The notes: generated by a model from the letters alone, not told the origin. Shown: positions 44,916 through 54,594, counted from the first letter of the stretch. The stretch: DNA of 64,000 nucleotides from Gammaproteobacteria bacterium (GCA_031291175.1 JARLJO010000049.1:1-64000), one strand, 5' to 3'. Numbers and translations: made by a program.

Positions 44916-46070
44916 ATGCAGAAATTCACTACCACCATACCGCTCAGCCTCTATATTCACCTTCCCTGGTGCGTACGTAAGTGCCCCTATTGTGATTTTA
45001 ATTCACACGAAGCGCGCGATTCGCTGCCAGAAGAACTCTATATTAATGCTCTGATGAAAGATCTAGAAGAAAACCTCCCGAAAATTTGGGGGCGTCGTAT
45101 TCTGAGCATTTTTTTTGGTGGCGGCACGCCAAGTTTATTTTCAGCAAAAGGGATCGGACGCATTTTAACCGAAGTAAATACCCGCCTGCCATTTGGCCCC
45201 GACACAGAAGTGACGCTAGAAGCCAATCCCGGCACCATTGATGAATCACGCTTCAGTGGCTTTCGTGAAGCCGGTATCAATCGCTTATCTTTAGGCTTAC
45301 AAAGTCTGCAAGATGATAAATTAAAAGCGCTAGGCCGCATTCATGATCGCGATAAAGCCTTGCGCGCCATTGATATTGCACGTAGCGCCGGCTTTAAAAA
45401 TTTTAATCTGGATTTGATGCACGGATTACCGAATCAAACAGTGGATGATGCCTTGTCTGACTTGCGTGATGCCTTAGCTTTTCAGCCCAAACATTTATCG
45501 TGGTATCAACTGACGATTGAGCCCAACACTTTATTTCATCACCAACCACCCACTTTGCCAGTAGAAGACACCTTATGGGAAATTCAAGAACAAGGTCGCG
45601 CATTAATCGAAAAATGCGGCCTGGCGCAATATGAAGTGTCCGCTTATTCACAGCCGAACTTTGAATGTACGCATAATTTAAATTACTGGGAGTTTGGTGA
45701 TTATCTTGGCATTGGCGCGGGTGCGCACAGCAAATTGACTGATATGGAACAACAGAATGTCACTCGTCACTGGCAAGTCAAAAACCCACGTGACTATCTT
45801 GATCCAACCAAACAATTTACCGCCGAAGAAAAGATCACTCCTGATAAAGAAATGGTATTCGAATTCATGATGAACGCGCTCAGATTAACGCGGGGCGTAC
45901 CCACAGCATTGTTTACAGAACGCACAGGCTTACCGCTTTCTGTGATTGAACCTGTCGTGAACGCGGCAAAAACAAAAGGCTTGCTGGAAGAAACTACCGA
46001 ATGGATTCGCGCAACTGAATTAGGCCAACGATTCTTAAATGATTTAGTGGAAATGTTTTTGCACAGCTGA
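44916..46070 (+). CDS. hemW: HemW, heme chaperone (radical SAM)
   Basis: A 384-residue radical-SAM protein related to coproporphyrinogen dehydrogenase HemN but lacking its catalytic N-terminal extension, hence HemW, which binds and delivers heme. The cluster motif is CVRKCPYC near residues 19-26, followed by FFGGGTPSLF, LEANPGT, SLGLQSL and DLMHGLPNQT. The length agrees with HemW rather than HemN. The usual neighbour rdgB is not here. An R2 repeat lies just upstream and no promoter was identified. Confidence 0.9.
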   Translation: MQKFTTTIPLSLYIHLPWCVRKCPYCDFNSHEARDSLPEELYINALMKDLEENLPKIWGRRILSIFFGGGTPSLFSAKGIGRILTEVNTRLPFGPDTEVTLEANPGTIDESRFSGFREAGINRLSLGLQSLQDDKLKALGRIHDRDKALRAIDIARSAGFKNFNLDLMHGLPNQTVDDALSDLRDALAFQPKHLSWYQLTIEPNTLFHHQPPTLPVEDTLWEIQEQGRALIEKCGLAQYEVSAYSQPNFECTHNLNYWEFGDYLGIGAGAHSKLTDMEQQNVTRHWQVKNPRDYLDPTKQFTAEEKITPDKEMVFEFMMNALRLTRGVPTALFTERTGLPLSVIEPVVNAAKTKGLLEETTEWIRATELGQRFLNDLVEMFLHS

Positions 46071-46114
46071 TTTTGCCGCTCTTCTCCCATCGTCAGGAGA
46101 AGAGCAACATTCGT

Positions 46115-47002
46115 TTAACACAAGAATTGACCGCAAAGCTTGTCGGTAAAGTGATAAGAAACGCCGATACCACCAAAGCTCGCGTTCTTAATTGTGTTAC
46201 TACTGCCACCAGGAATAATCGTGTAAGTGAAATCCACCACCCACTGTTGAGTCACATCCAAGCTGACACCCACACCGACTAAGGGCCTGACGGTGACAGT
46301 TGTGCCGCCATTACCTTGCTTAATCGGAGGCTGCAGACTCCCTGAATTACTGACACGCACAGCAGCGAGACCGAGCTTAGCAAAGACTGCAATTTTAGAG
46401 ACGGGATAGATAAATACCCCTTCCATATCCAATGTGTTTGAACGCATACCTGGATTATTGAGCGGCACCTGAGTTCCTGCAGGCACTTTATAAGTGACCG
46501 CCGCATAATGCGTATAACCAAATTCAAATGCGGAATACGGATTGATACGAAAACCCATAAATAATCTTTCGCCAACGCCAGTCGATGAATTGGGTCTGAC
46601 GCTTGTTGCATTAAAAACTTGATATTGTCCTGCGGGGTAGAACGGCGTGCCATTTGGTGTTGTAGCAACACCAGATGCATTGACATTAAATGCTGGCGGC
46701 GTAACAGGCACTAAGGCTTTGCTACCACCCGTATGAGGAACTGGAACGAGCACTTGATACATAGAAGAAAAAGCATAGCTGCCAGCAGGCAACGTAACAC
46801 CATTACTGTTTGTTACCACCGCTGAAGAATTGATTAGCAGAGGAAGCTCTAATGGTGAAGTGTAGATTGTCTTTTGATGACCTTCCGCTTTCGTTGCACC
46901 CACTGCTACACCAATATAAAGCCCGGTATCAACAGCCTGCGCTTGACCTACAAATAAACAGGAAATCGCGGCAAGAGAAAAGAGTTTAGTTTTAGTGCTC
47001 AT
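46115..47002 (-). CDS. Outer-membrane beta-barrel protein
   Basis: A protein of about 295 residues with a Sec signal peptide (LAAISCLFVGQAQA, cleaved before VDTG). It then shows alternating hydrophobic strands and Gly/Asn/Thr-rich loops, including FMGFRINPYSAFEFGYTHYA and VDFTYTI, and a C-terminal strand region SFGGIGVSYHF. This is typical of OmpA/OmpW-like eight-stranded barrels of Legionella/Coxiella surface proteins. It ends in an unusual CGQFLC instead of a terminal Phe. The frame reaches 47128, but the ATG at 47002 starts the signal peptide with AGAGG upstream. Confidence 0.8.
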   Translation of the reverse strand: MSTKTKLFSLAAISCLFVGQAQAVDTGLYIGVAVGATKAEGHQKTIYTSPLELPLLINSSAVVTNSNGVTLPAGSYAFSSMYQVLVPVPHTGGSKALVPVTPPAFNVNASGVATTPNGTPFYPAGQYQVFNATSVRPNSSTGVGERLFMGFRINPYSAFEFGYTHYAAVTYKVPAGTQVPLNNPGMRSNTLDMEGVFIYPVSKIAVFAKLGLAAVRVSNSGSLQPPIKQGNGGTTVTVRPLVGVGVSLDVTQQWVVDFTYTIIPGGSSNTIKNASFGGIGVSYHFTDKLCGQFLC

Positions 47003-47066
47003 CCATTGAACCTCTGACCCAAATGAAATTAAGATTAGTGAAGGCGGCCAGGAATGTCCAGAGAAA

Positions 47067-47756
47067 TTAGCGCCGCATAAACTGCAGCTCCCAAATAGGT
47101 CGGCCAGAATGATGACCTCTTTGTTCAAACTTAGTGATCACAGGTCGTTGACTGGAACGCGAAGCAAATTCACCCACACCAGAAAGATTAATCAAATCCG
47201 TTGCGGCAGAAAGCACCTCCATCATTTGTTCCGCGTAATCTTCCCAATCCGTTGCTAAATGAAAAATGCCATTAGGTTTCAGCTTATCTGTAACGAGCTT
47301 CACAAATTCTGGCTGAATTAAACGACGTTTATGATGTCGGCGTTTTTGCCATGGATCAGGGAAAAATATTTGAACGCCGTCGAGACTACCCGCCTCAATA
47401 CACTGATGCATCACCTCAACCGCATCCGCATAATACACTCGAATATTTTTAACATCGAATGACTCAATACCCAGCAACAATGTACCAATGCCTGGCTGAT
47501 AGGTTTCAATGCCAATGAAGTTTTTTTCAGGATGCTCACGTGCAATTTCTAGCAAAGATTGGCCAGAACCAAAACCAATTTCGAGGATGCAAGGCGCATC
47601 ATTGCCGAACACTTTGTCACTCTGCATTTTTCCATCAGCTAATGCCAAACCAACATTAGGCCATAACTCCACCAAAACGCGGCGTTGCGCATCGGTCATA
47701 CGGCCATCACGACGCACAAAACTGCGAATACGACGAAAATATTTTTCTTCTACCAT
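47067..47756 (-). CDS. trmB: tRNA (guanine-N7)-methyltransferase
   Basis: A 229-residue SAM-dependent enzyme that methylates G46 in tRNA variable loops. The SAM site is LEIGFGSGQSLLEIA, followed by IGIETYQPGI, and the family-specific FFPDPWQKRRHHKRRL and ATDWEDYAEQM. Length is standard. It starts 4 bases after the pncB stop, so it is probably the second gene of a pncB-trmB transcript. Confidence 0.95.
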   Translation of the reverse strand: MVEEKYFRRIRSFVRRDGRMTDAQRRVLVELWPNVGLALADGKMQSDKVFGNDAPCILEIGFGSGQSLLEIAREHPEKNFIGIETYQPGIGTLLLGIESFDVKNIRVYYADAVEVMHQCIEAGSLDGVQIFFPDPWQKRRHHKRRLIQPEFVKLVTDKLKPNGIFHLATDWEDYAEQMMEVLSAATDLINLSGVGEFASRSSQRPVITKFEQRGHHSGRPIWELQFMRR

Positions 47757-47760
47757 GATA

Positions 47761-49203
47761 TTAAGACTCTAAATGATTAACAGCGGACAAATCATCAATC
47801 AGTCGCTGCTTTAATTCATACAAACTTTTTTCAAGCCCAACTGGATAAAGTTTTTTTGAATGGGTTTTTAAAAATTGTGTCACTTCATCAATGGCTCGCT
47901 GCCGTATGACGTCAATCGCTTCACGTGTATAAGTCAATTTGCCTTTTATAAAAATGGGCTGAAGCAAATCAACACTCGTATCATAAGTGGTTAATGCGGG
48001 CATTTCGTGCGATCCATCGACAGATTGTACTTTCGGCTCATCAGAAATTCCCGTATCCGCGTTATACATAACATCTCGTAATAACGCTTTACCTGAAAAA
48101 TAACGTCGCACTTGATAAATACCGGGATTGGAAATTTTAATGGTTTGCTCGGATAATTTAATCTTGTATTGCCATCTACCCTGCAAATCGCGCAAAGCAG
48201 ATAGCTTATACACACCATCCAATGCCGGCTGATCATAAGCTGTTACCAGATTTGTACCGACTCCCCAAATCGAAATTTTAGCGCCCTGCTCTTTAAGCTG
48301 CTCTATCACATACTCATCCAGGCTATTGCTAGCCACAATTTGTGTCTGCTGAAAACCTGCCGCATCTAACATCTCTCGCGCAATAATGCTCAACTTGGCT
48401 AAATCACCCGAATCCAGACGAATACCTAACAACTCACCGCCTGCCGCTCGCAATTTTCTACCGACTTCGATGGCATGAGCCACGCCTTTGACGGTGTCAT
48501 AAGTATCGACTAGCAAAACACAGTTGTGGGGCATCACTTCTGCATACGCTGTAAAGGCGCTTATTTCATCGGCAAATGCCACAACCCAGCTATGTGCGTG
48601 CGTTCCCCGCAACGGAATACCATACAATTTACCAGCCAACACATTGGATGTCGCTTTGCAACCGCCAATATAAGCCGCTCGACTCGCTAAAAGAGCACCG
48701 TCAGGGCCTTGCGCACGGCGCAATCCAAACTCCAAAATATCCTCACCATGAGCCGCTTGATAAACACGCGATGCTTTCGTGGCAATGAGAGTTTGAAAAT
48801 TTATTACATTTAATAAGGTTGATTCAATCAGCTGGCCTTGTAATAAAGGCCCTTTGATACGAATCAAAGGCTGATGAGGAAACACCACCGTTCCTTCTGG
48901 AATAGCATCCACATCACACGTGAAGCGTAATTGCCCTAAATAATCTAAAAAATCCTCTGGAAACAAGCGCTCGCCTGTCGCGCTCGTCACACTGGCAAGA
49001 TACGCAAGATCATCGGCTGAAAAATGCCAGTCTTGCAAAAAATCGATAATAGTGTCCAAACCACATGCGAGCGCATAATTGCCGCGAAAAGGATTACTGC
49101 GGAAAATCAAATGAAAAACAGCTTCTTGGTTATGCATATTCAACTTCCAATAACCATAAGCCATTGTCAGTTGATATAAATCCGTCAGTAACGGAGAGAT
49201 CAC
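47761..49203 (-). CDS. pncB: Nicotinate phosphoribosyltransferase
   Basis: A 480-residue enzyme that converts nicotinate to nicotinate mononucleotide for NAD salvage. The N-terminal LLTDLYQLTMAYGYWK, the catalytic-His-bearing GTHAHSWV, the phosphoribosyl site LVDTYDT and GIRLDSGDL, and WGVGTNLVT are all characteristic. The length matches the longer bacterial/eukaryotic-like form. It indicates reliance on salvaged nicotinate, though whether de novo NAD synthesis is also present cannot be judged here. Confidence 0.94.
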   Translation of the reverse strand: MISPLLTDLYQLTMAYGYWKLNMHNQEAVFHLIFRSNPFRGNYALACGLDTIIDFLQDWHFSADDLAYLASVTSATGERLFPEDFLDYLGQLRFTCDVDAIPEGTVVFPHQPLIRIKGPLLQGQLIESTLLNVINFQTLIATKASRVYQAAHGEDILEFGLRRAQGPDGALLASRAAYIGGCKATSNVLAGKLYGIPLRGTHAHSWVVAFADEISAFTAYAEVMPHNCVLLVDTYDTVKGVAHAIEVGRKLRAAGGELLGIRLDSGDLAKLSIIAREMLDAAGFQQTQIVASNSLDEYVIEQLKEQGAKISIWGVGTNLVTAYDQPALDGVYKLSALRDLQGRWQYKIKLSEQTIKISNPGIYQVRRYFSGKALLRDVMYNADTGISDEPKVQSVDGSHEMPALTTYDTSVDLLQPIFIKGKLTYTREAIDVIRQRAIDEVTQFLKTHSKKLYPVGLEKSLYELKQRLIDDLSAVNHLES

Positions 49204-49347
49204 AGGAAATCCTCTTTTACAATTTTAGCCACGACCGAGAACGGCAGCGCAGGCCATAATATATTATATAATCTTCATTTTTCTATTTATAAAATTGAAA
49301 AAGCAGGCATTATATAGAAATGAAATTAACAAATGAATTTTTTAATT

Positions 49348-50403
49348 ATGATTACTTTGCGTGAGCTATACAAAAATTATACCACCCCTCAAGGGACTAT
49401 CACAGCACTGCACAACATCAATTTGCATGTTTCTCCCGGCGAGATTTTCGGCATCATTGGTCGCAGCGGCGCGGGCAAAAGCTCTCTAATACGCTGTGTT
49501 AATCTGCTAGAGCAACCAAGCAGTGGGCAAGTCATTGTCAACGGTCAAGACTTAACTGTGCTTGAGACGGCGGACTTACGTCATGCACGTCGCAAAATAG
49601 GCATGATTTTTCAGCACTTTAACTTGCTGTCCTCTCGTACTGTGTACGACAACGTCGCTTTTTCGCTGGAACTGGCTAATCAAAAAAAAGAGGCAATGGA
49701 CGAAATCATTCTACCATTGCTCGAGCTCACGGGGCTTTCCGACAAAAAAAACCATTACCCGGCTCAGCTCAGCGGTGGCCAAAAGCAACGCGTGGCAATT
49801 GCTCGCGCATTGGCCTCCTCGCCTCATGTCTTATTGTGTGACGAGGCGACCTCGGCGCTTGATCCTGAAACCACCAATAGCATTCTCCATTTATTAAAAG
49901 ATATTCGTGATCGACTGAATTTAACTATTCTCTTAATTACCCACGAAATGTCTGTTATTAAAGCTTGCTGTGATCGCGTGGGCATTCTCGAAAAAGGCCA
50001 CCTAATTGAAGAAAACGAAGTCGGCGAGTTTTTTGCCTATCCCAAAACGGATATTGCGAAGAACTTTATCTTTTCTTCGCTACCGCAGACATTGCCACCA
50101 GCCATTCAAGAATATGTCTTAGCCACCGAAAAACCCAACACGCATCCTGTTATGCGCTTACAACTCTTGCCATCGACGGCGACTCAACCCATTATTGCGC
50201 TATTAATTAGCCAATTTGGATGGCGTATCAACATTTTGCAAGGCAACATGGAATACGTTAAAAAGCACGCGATGGGTGTCATGCTAGTCGCCATTGACGG
50301 AGAAAAAAGTCAATTACAAAACGGCATGGCTTATCTAAAAAAAATCGGAATCAACGCAGAGATAATAGGTCATGTCCCAAACGATATCATTCCTTTTGCT
50401 TGA
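49348..50403 (+). CDS. metN: Methionine ABC transporter ATPase MetN
   Basis: A 351-residue ABC ATPase. Walker A is GRSGAGKSSLIR, signature LSGGQKQR, Walker B VLLCDEATSALD, H-loop ITHE. A C-terminal NIL regulatory domain (about 265-345, ending GHVPNDIIPFA) is the methionine-sensing C2 domain of MetN. The frame starts at 49333 with MNFLI; the ATG at 49348 gives a family-like MITLRELYKNY, but neither has a clear ribosome-binding site. No SAM riboswitch or MetJ box was seen upstream. It overlaps metI by 32 bases. Confidence 0.93.
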   Translation: MITLRELYKNYTTPQGTITALHNINLHVSPGEIFGIIGRSGAGKSSLIRCVNLLEQPSSGQVIVNGQDLTVLETADLRHARRKIGMIFQHFNLLSSRTVYDNVAFSLELANQKKEAMDEIILPLLELTGLSDKKNHYPAQLSGGQKQRVAIARALASSPHVLLCDEATSALDPETTNSILHLLKDIRDRLNLTILLITHEMSVIKACCDRVGILEKGHLIEENEVGEFFAYPKTDIAKNFIFSSLPQTLPPAIQEYVLATEKPNTHPVMRLQLLPSTATQPIIALLISQFGWRINILQGNMEYVKKHAMGVMLVAIDGEKSQLQNGMAYLKKIGINAEIIGHVPNDIIPFA

Positions 50404-51031
50404 AGCAACCCTTGAAACCTTATACATGGTCATTGTGGCAAGCCTCATTGCCACCTTGGTGGGTTTGCCTTTAGGCATATTACTCTACCTAACCCGTAAG
50501 GGTAATATTATAGAGCGCCCCGCGCTGCATCAAACTTTAGCCATTATAATCAACATGACGCGCTCCGTTCCTTTTATTATCTTAATGATCGCCGTCATCC
50601 CCATGACACGCCTTATCGTTGGCACCTCGATTGGCACCAATGCCGCGATTGTCCCACTCAGCCTCGCTGCGATCCCTTTTATCGCAAGAGTAGTCGAAAG
50701 TGCTTTACTCGAAATCAACAAAGGCTTGATTGAGGCAGCGCTCGCCATGGGCGCAACACCCTGGCAAATCATCAGGAAGGTGTTGATTCCTGAAGCATTC
50801 CCTAGCATCATCAACGGTCTTACGCTAACGGTAATCAGCTTGGTTGGCTATTCAGCGATGGCAGGTGCTGTCGGTGGTGGCGGTCTTGGCGACTTAGCTA
50901 TTCGTTATGGTTATCAGCGTTTTGACCCTGGCGTCATGGTGATTACCATTGTTATTATGATCGCCTTAGTTCAAATCATGCAGTCAACGGGTGACTGGTT
51001 AGTCAAAAAATTTAAGCACTTCAGAAATTAA
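50372..51031 (+). CDS. metI: Methionine ABC transporter permease MetI
   Basis: A 219-residue inner-membrane permease with five helices. The ATPase-coupling loop EAALAMGATPWQIIRKVLIPEA and TVISLVGYSAMAGAVGGGGLGDLAIRYG match MetI very closely. It begins 32 bases inside the end of metN, so translation is coupled. It is part of metNIQ, which imports D- and L-methionine and can carry other amino acids. Confidence 0.95.
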   Translation: MSQTISFLLLEATLETLYMVIVASLIATLVGLPLGILLYLTRKGNIIERPALHQTLAIIINMTRSVPFIILMIAVIPMTRLIVGTSIGTNAAIVPLSLAAIPFIARVVESALLEINKGLIEAALAMGATPWQIIRKVLIPEAFPSIINGLTLTVISLVGYSAMAGAVGGGGLGDLAIRYGYQRFDPGVMVITIVIMIALVQIMQSTGDWLVKKFKHFRN

Positions 51032-51042
51032 GGTAACCAATA

Positions 51043-51849
51043 ATGCTTCACGCTATTAAAAAAATCGGCCTGATACTTTGCGCCGTAAGCTTAGTTGCTT
51101 GTCATTCACATGATAAAAATGAACTCAAAATAGGCACCATTTCTGGCCCTGAAACGACGCTCATGGAAACCGCCAAACAAGTGGCGAAAGACAAATACGG
51201 TTTAAACGTTCAAATCATTGAGTTTTCAGACTATATTCAGCCTAATACCGCTTTAAATGATGGCAGCATTGATGCCAACATGTTCCAACATCAGCCTTTT
51301 TTAGATAAACAAATCAAAGACCGACACTATAAACTCATTGCCATCGGCAAAACGTTTGTCTATCCCATGGGTGTTTATTCGCAAAAAATAAAAGACTTAA
51401 ACCAATTGCCGGAAGGCAGTATCGTCGCCATTCCAAACGACCCTAGCAATGAAGGCCGGGCTTTGCTTTTATTACAAAAAGGCGGACTTATTCAATTGAA
51501 ATCAACGGCTGGACTGTATGCGACGCCGCTGGATATTCAAGAGAACCCTAAGCATCTTCAGTTTAAGGAACTCGATGCTGCTCAATTATCACGCAGCCTT
51601 GCTGATGTAGAAATTGCCGTCATTAATACAAATTTTGCGATTCCGGCAGGACTCTCACCTACAAAAGATGCTATTCTTCACGAAGGTAGCGATTCGCCCT
51701 ATGCAAACATCATTGTCATCCGCGAAGACGAACAGAATGACCCAAGAATTAAACAACTTGTCGAAGCCATTCAATCAGCCGAAGTATTAAACGCTGCCAA
51801 AACAATTTTTCATGGCCAAGCTATACCAGCATGGCTGCCCCAATCGTAA
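51043..51849 (+). CDS. metQ: Methionine-binding lipoprotein MetQ
   Basis: A 268-residue substrate-binding lipoprotein (NlpA family). The lipobox LVAC sets Cys20 as the lipidated residue. The mature protein has LKIGTISGPETTLMETA, DYIQPNTALNDGSIDANMFQH and VAIPNDPSNEGRALLLLQKGG. AAGGTAACC precedes the ATG, 11 bases after metI. It completes the transporter. The Sel1 lipoprotein 24 bases on could be co-expressed. Confidence 0.95.
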   Translation: MLHAIKKIGLILCAVSLVACHSHDKNELKIGTISGPETTLMETAKQVAKDKYGLNVQIIEFSDYIQPNTALNDGSIDANMFQHQPFLDKQIKDRHYKLIAIGKTFVYPMGVYSQKIKDLNQLPEGSIVAIPNDPSNEGRALLLLQKGGLIQLKSTAGLYATPLDIQENPKHLQFKELDAAQLSRSLADVEIAVINTNFAIPAGLSPTKDAILHEGSDSPYANIIVIREDEQNDPRIKQLVEAIQSAEVLNAAKTIFHGQAIPAWLPQS

Positions 51850-51873
51850 ATTAGTTCAGCAAGGAAATTGGAA

Positions 51874-52569
51874 ATGACTTTAAAAAAAATAGGCATCATC
51901 ACTCTATGCTTACTGCTCGGCGGTTGCGTTGACCGCATGAATGGCGACGATTCCATTGGTATTGATACAGACAAGCATGAGGCTTATTCAGGCTCAGCGG
52001 ATGATATTTACAAAACCGGTAATCGTTATGCGCAAGGCAATGGCGTTGCACGCGATGATAAAGAAGCCGTACAACACTACTTGCAAGCAGCGCGCATGGG
52101 ATATGCAAAAGCCCAATATGCGCTAGGTTACATGTATCGTGTAGGCCGTGGCGTTCCCCGCGATTACGATGCTTCTGCTATTTGGTTCCAACGCGCCGCC
52201 GATCAAGGCAATGCGGACGCAGAAAACAGCTTAGGCGTACGCTACTTACTTGGCCAAGGCACACCTCAAGATTACGCCCAGGCATTAACGTGGTTCCAAA
52301 AAGCGGCAGAACAAGGCAATCCTTACGCTCAAAACGAATTGGGCTATATGTATGCTGCTGGCAAAGGTGTCACACAAAATTACGCCCAGGCATTACAATG
52401 GTACCAAAAAGCGGCCAATCATAACCTGCCTAGCGCGCAATACAATTTGGGCTTGATGTATGCAAACGGTATGGGCACGACTGTCAATCACACCATCGCA
52501 CACCAATGGTTTCAAAAAGCTGCGGCACATGGCTTTTTACCAGCGCGTCGTGCCTTAGCACAGTCATGA
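51874..52569 (+). CDS. Sel1-repeat lipoprotein
   Basis: A 231-residue exported lipoprotein: the lipobox LLGGC follows a hydrophobic leader, then five Sel1-like helical repeats (each with AxYxLGxMYxxGxGVxxDYxxAxxWFQKAAxxG) fill residues about 45-230. Sel1 proteins act as protein-binding scaffolds, and several in Legionella promote host entry. The frame includes a TTG at 51868, but the ATG at 51874 has AAGGAA at the right distance. It sits between metQ and rsmA. Adjacent repeats are similar at the DNA level (ATTACGCCCAGGCATTA appears twice), showing recent duplication. Confidence 0.88.
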   Translation: MTLKKIGIITLCLLLGGCVDRMNGDDSIGIDTDKHEAYSGSADDIYKTGNRYAQGNGVARDDKEAVQHYLQAARMGYAKAQYALGYMYRVGRGVPRDYDASAIWFQRAADQGNADAENSLGVRYLLGQGTPQDYAQALTWFQKAAEQGNPYAQNELGYMYAAGKGVTQNYAQALQWYQKAANHNLPSAQYNLGLMYANGMGTTVNHTIAHQWFQKAAAHGFLPARRALAQS

Positions 52570-52573
52570 TCTC

Positions 52574-53362
52574 ATGCATGTACCGCGTAAACGCTTTGGA
52601 CAACATTTTTTACATGACAAGCAGGTCATTCAACGCTTAGTCAATGTGATTGCGCCTGAACCTACCCAACATCTCGTAGAGATTGGGCCGGGCCAAGGCG
52701 CCCTCACGTTGCCAGTGTTAGAGAAAACTGGCGCGATGGATGTCATTGAACTCGATCGTGATTTAATTCCTATTTTAACTGAGCGCTGTCAAGCGGTAGG
52801 AACACTCACGGTGCATCAAGCCGATGCGCTAGCATTTGATTTTAGTGCGCTCGTCAAAAATGATTTGCCACTGCGCGTGATTGGCAATCTACCGTATAAC
52901 ATTTCAACGCCTTTGATTTTTCATTTGCTGGAATTTGCTGGCAGCATTATCGACATGCATTTTATGCTGCAGAAAGAAGTGGTCGATCGCCTAGCCGCCA
53001 ATTGTGGCAACTCTGACTATGGCCGGCTTAGTATCATGGTGCAATATCACTGTCAGGTGACAGCGTTGTTTGATGTACCGCCCAGTGCTTTTCATCCACC
53101 GCCAAAAGTGGATTCACGCATTGTGCGTATCGTTCCTTATCAAACTGTGCCGCATGTTGCAAAAGATTACGGCCACTTTGAAGGTCTTGTGCGACAAGCT
53201 TTTAGTCAACGCCGCAAAACATTACGCAACTGTTTGAAGCGTTTAATGACAGACGATGCATGGAAAAAAAGCAGCATTGATCCTAAATTACGACCGGAGC
53301 AATTGACAGTCGCAGACTATGTTAAACTCAGTAATGATTTGATTGAATCTGACAACCAATAG
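52574..53362 (+). CDS. rsmA: 16S rRNA dimethyltransferase
   Basis: A 262-residue enzyme that dimethylates two adjacent adenines (A1518 and A1519) near the 3' end of 16S rRNA. RKRFGQHFLHD at the start, EIGPGQGALT, the catalytic NLPYNIST, and FSQRRKTLRNCLK are canonical. It starts 4 bases after the Sel1 gene. The usual apaG is absent between rsmA and apaH; a small membrane protein gene occupies that place. Confidence 0.96.
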   Translation: MHVPRKRFGQHFLHDKQVIQRLVNVIAPEPTQHLVEIGPGQGALTLPVLEKTGAMDVIELDRDLIPILTERCQAVGTLTVHQADALAFDFSALVKNDLPLRVIGNLPYNISTPLIFHLLEFAGSIIDMHFMLQKEVVDRLAANCGNSDYGRLSIMVQYHCQVTALFDVPPSAFHPPPKVDSRIVRIVPYQTVPHVAKDYGHFEGLVRQAFSQRRKTLRNCLKRLMTDDAWKKSSIDPKLRPEQLTVADYVKLSNDLIESDNQ

Positions 53363-53374
53363 GAGAAAGTGATA

Positions 53375-53764
53375 ATGGCATGGAATAAAATCGCAGTCGG
53401 ATGCAAAGTGATCGCTCTTCTCATGTTGCTGACCGTTATCATGAACTGGCGCGTGGTGAATTTATGGCATATCCAATCTCTGCCTATCGGCTGGTATCTC
53501 TTAATCATCTTGAACACGTTGCTGTTTTTTGTCACCAATACCATGGCGGCCGTGGGCTTGTTTTGGGTAAAAAAATGGGGATTTGGCTTAAGTTATTTTG
53601 CAATTGTATTTTCCACACTCTTTTTCTCAACCGCTTATATTCCTTTTGTCTCACACTTCTTTCCTAAAAAAAATCACGCGTTAGCTGTCATGGTGATTAA
53701 CTTAATTGTGATCCTAATCATAGGCTCGCTACAATATTTGTCTCGTCGTAAAAGCCGATTTTAA
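53375..53764 (+). CDS. Small four-helix membrane protein
   Basis: A 129-residue protein with four predicted membrane helices (about 8-28, 38-62, 68-90, 102-122) and a basic C-terminus. I do not recognise a family. The frame begins at a GTG at 53369, but the ATG at 53375 has AGGAGAAAG at proper distance, stronger than for most neighbours, so it is likely expressed. It sits between rsmA and apaH in the same direction, where apaG is found in many relatives. Confidence 0.7.
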   Translation: MAWNKIAVGCKVIALLMLLTVIMNWRVVNLWHIQSLPIGWYLLIILNTLLFFVTNTMAAVGLFWVKKWGFGLSYFAIVFSTLFFSTAYIPFVSHFFPKKNHALAVMVINLIVILIIGSLQYLSRRKSRF

Positions 53765-53781
53765 TCGTAAGGTAAAACAGC

Positions 53782-54594
53782 ATGTCAACATACGCCATTG
53801 GTGATATCCAAGGTTGCTTTGATCCGTTAGAAAGATTGCTTGCGCTCATTGAATTTGACCCAGATAAAGACTCGCTCTGGTTCACTGGTGATCTCGTTAA
53901 CCGTGGCCCAAAATCGCTGGCAACATTACGCTTTATCAAAAATCTAGGTGAACGTCATCATACGGTTTTAGGCAATCATGATTTGCACTTGTTAGCAGTG
54001 GCGCATGGCGCTCATCCAGGATCCGATGATGACTCTATTGCGGAGATTCTAGCCGCGCCTGATCGAGATGAATTATTAAATTGGTTACGACAACAACCCC
54101 TACTTCATCATGATGCAACGCTAGGTTACACCATGGCACATGCTGGTATTGCACCGGCATGGGATTTAGAAAAAGCACAAGCGCTGGCAAAAGAAGTGGA
54201 AAATGTTTTACAAAGTGATGAGGCTTCGCAGTTTTTCCATCACATGTACGGAAATCGTCCGGACTTCTGGCAGGATGATCTTCAAGGTTGGGAGCGGTTG
54301 CGCTGCATTACGAATTATTTTACCCGCATGCGTTTTTGTTATGAAGATGGCAGGCTGGATTTACGCAACAAAGGAACCATTGATTCACATGCTGGAAACT
54401 TGGTGCCATGGTTTCGAGTTAAAAACCGCGCCAATGCAGACCTGGATATTATATTTGGTCACTGGGCCGCACTCGCTGGCATCACACACACACCAAACAC
54501 ATTTGCGTTAGATACCGGCTGTGTGTGGGGTTATTGCTTGACCGCGATGCGCCTTGAAGATCAAAAACGTTTTCAGGTTTTAAGTTCAAACTAG
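53782..54594 (+). CDS. apaH: Diadenosine tetraphosphatase
   Basis: A 270-residue phosphoesterase that splits Ap4A symmetrically into two ADP. The metallophosphatase motifs are YAIGDIQGCFDPL, FTGDLVNRGP, LGNHDLHLLA, MAHAGIAP and FGHWAAL. It follows the small membrane protein by 17 bases. Its end overlaps the convergent orphan gene by 4 bases. Confidence 0.95.
   Translation: MSTYAIGDIQGCFDPLERLLALIEFDPDKDSLWFTGDLVNRGPKSLATLRFIKNLGERHHTVLGNHDLHLLAVAHGAHPGSDDDSIAEILAAPDRDELLNWLRQQPLLHHDATLGYTMAHAGIAPAWDLEKAQALAKEVENVLQSDEASQFFHHMYGNRPDFWQDDLQGWERLRCITNYFTRMRFCYEDGRLDLRNKGTIDSHAGNLVPWFRVKNRANADLDIIFGHWAALAGITHTPNTFALDTGCVWGYCLTAMRLEDQKRFQVLSSN

Noticed and set aside
49204-49347. A SAM riboswitch or MetJ site before metNIQ
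   Set aside because: The leader is short and AT-rich; no riboswitch-like stems or AGACGTCT boxes were found.
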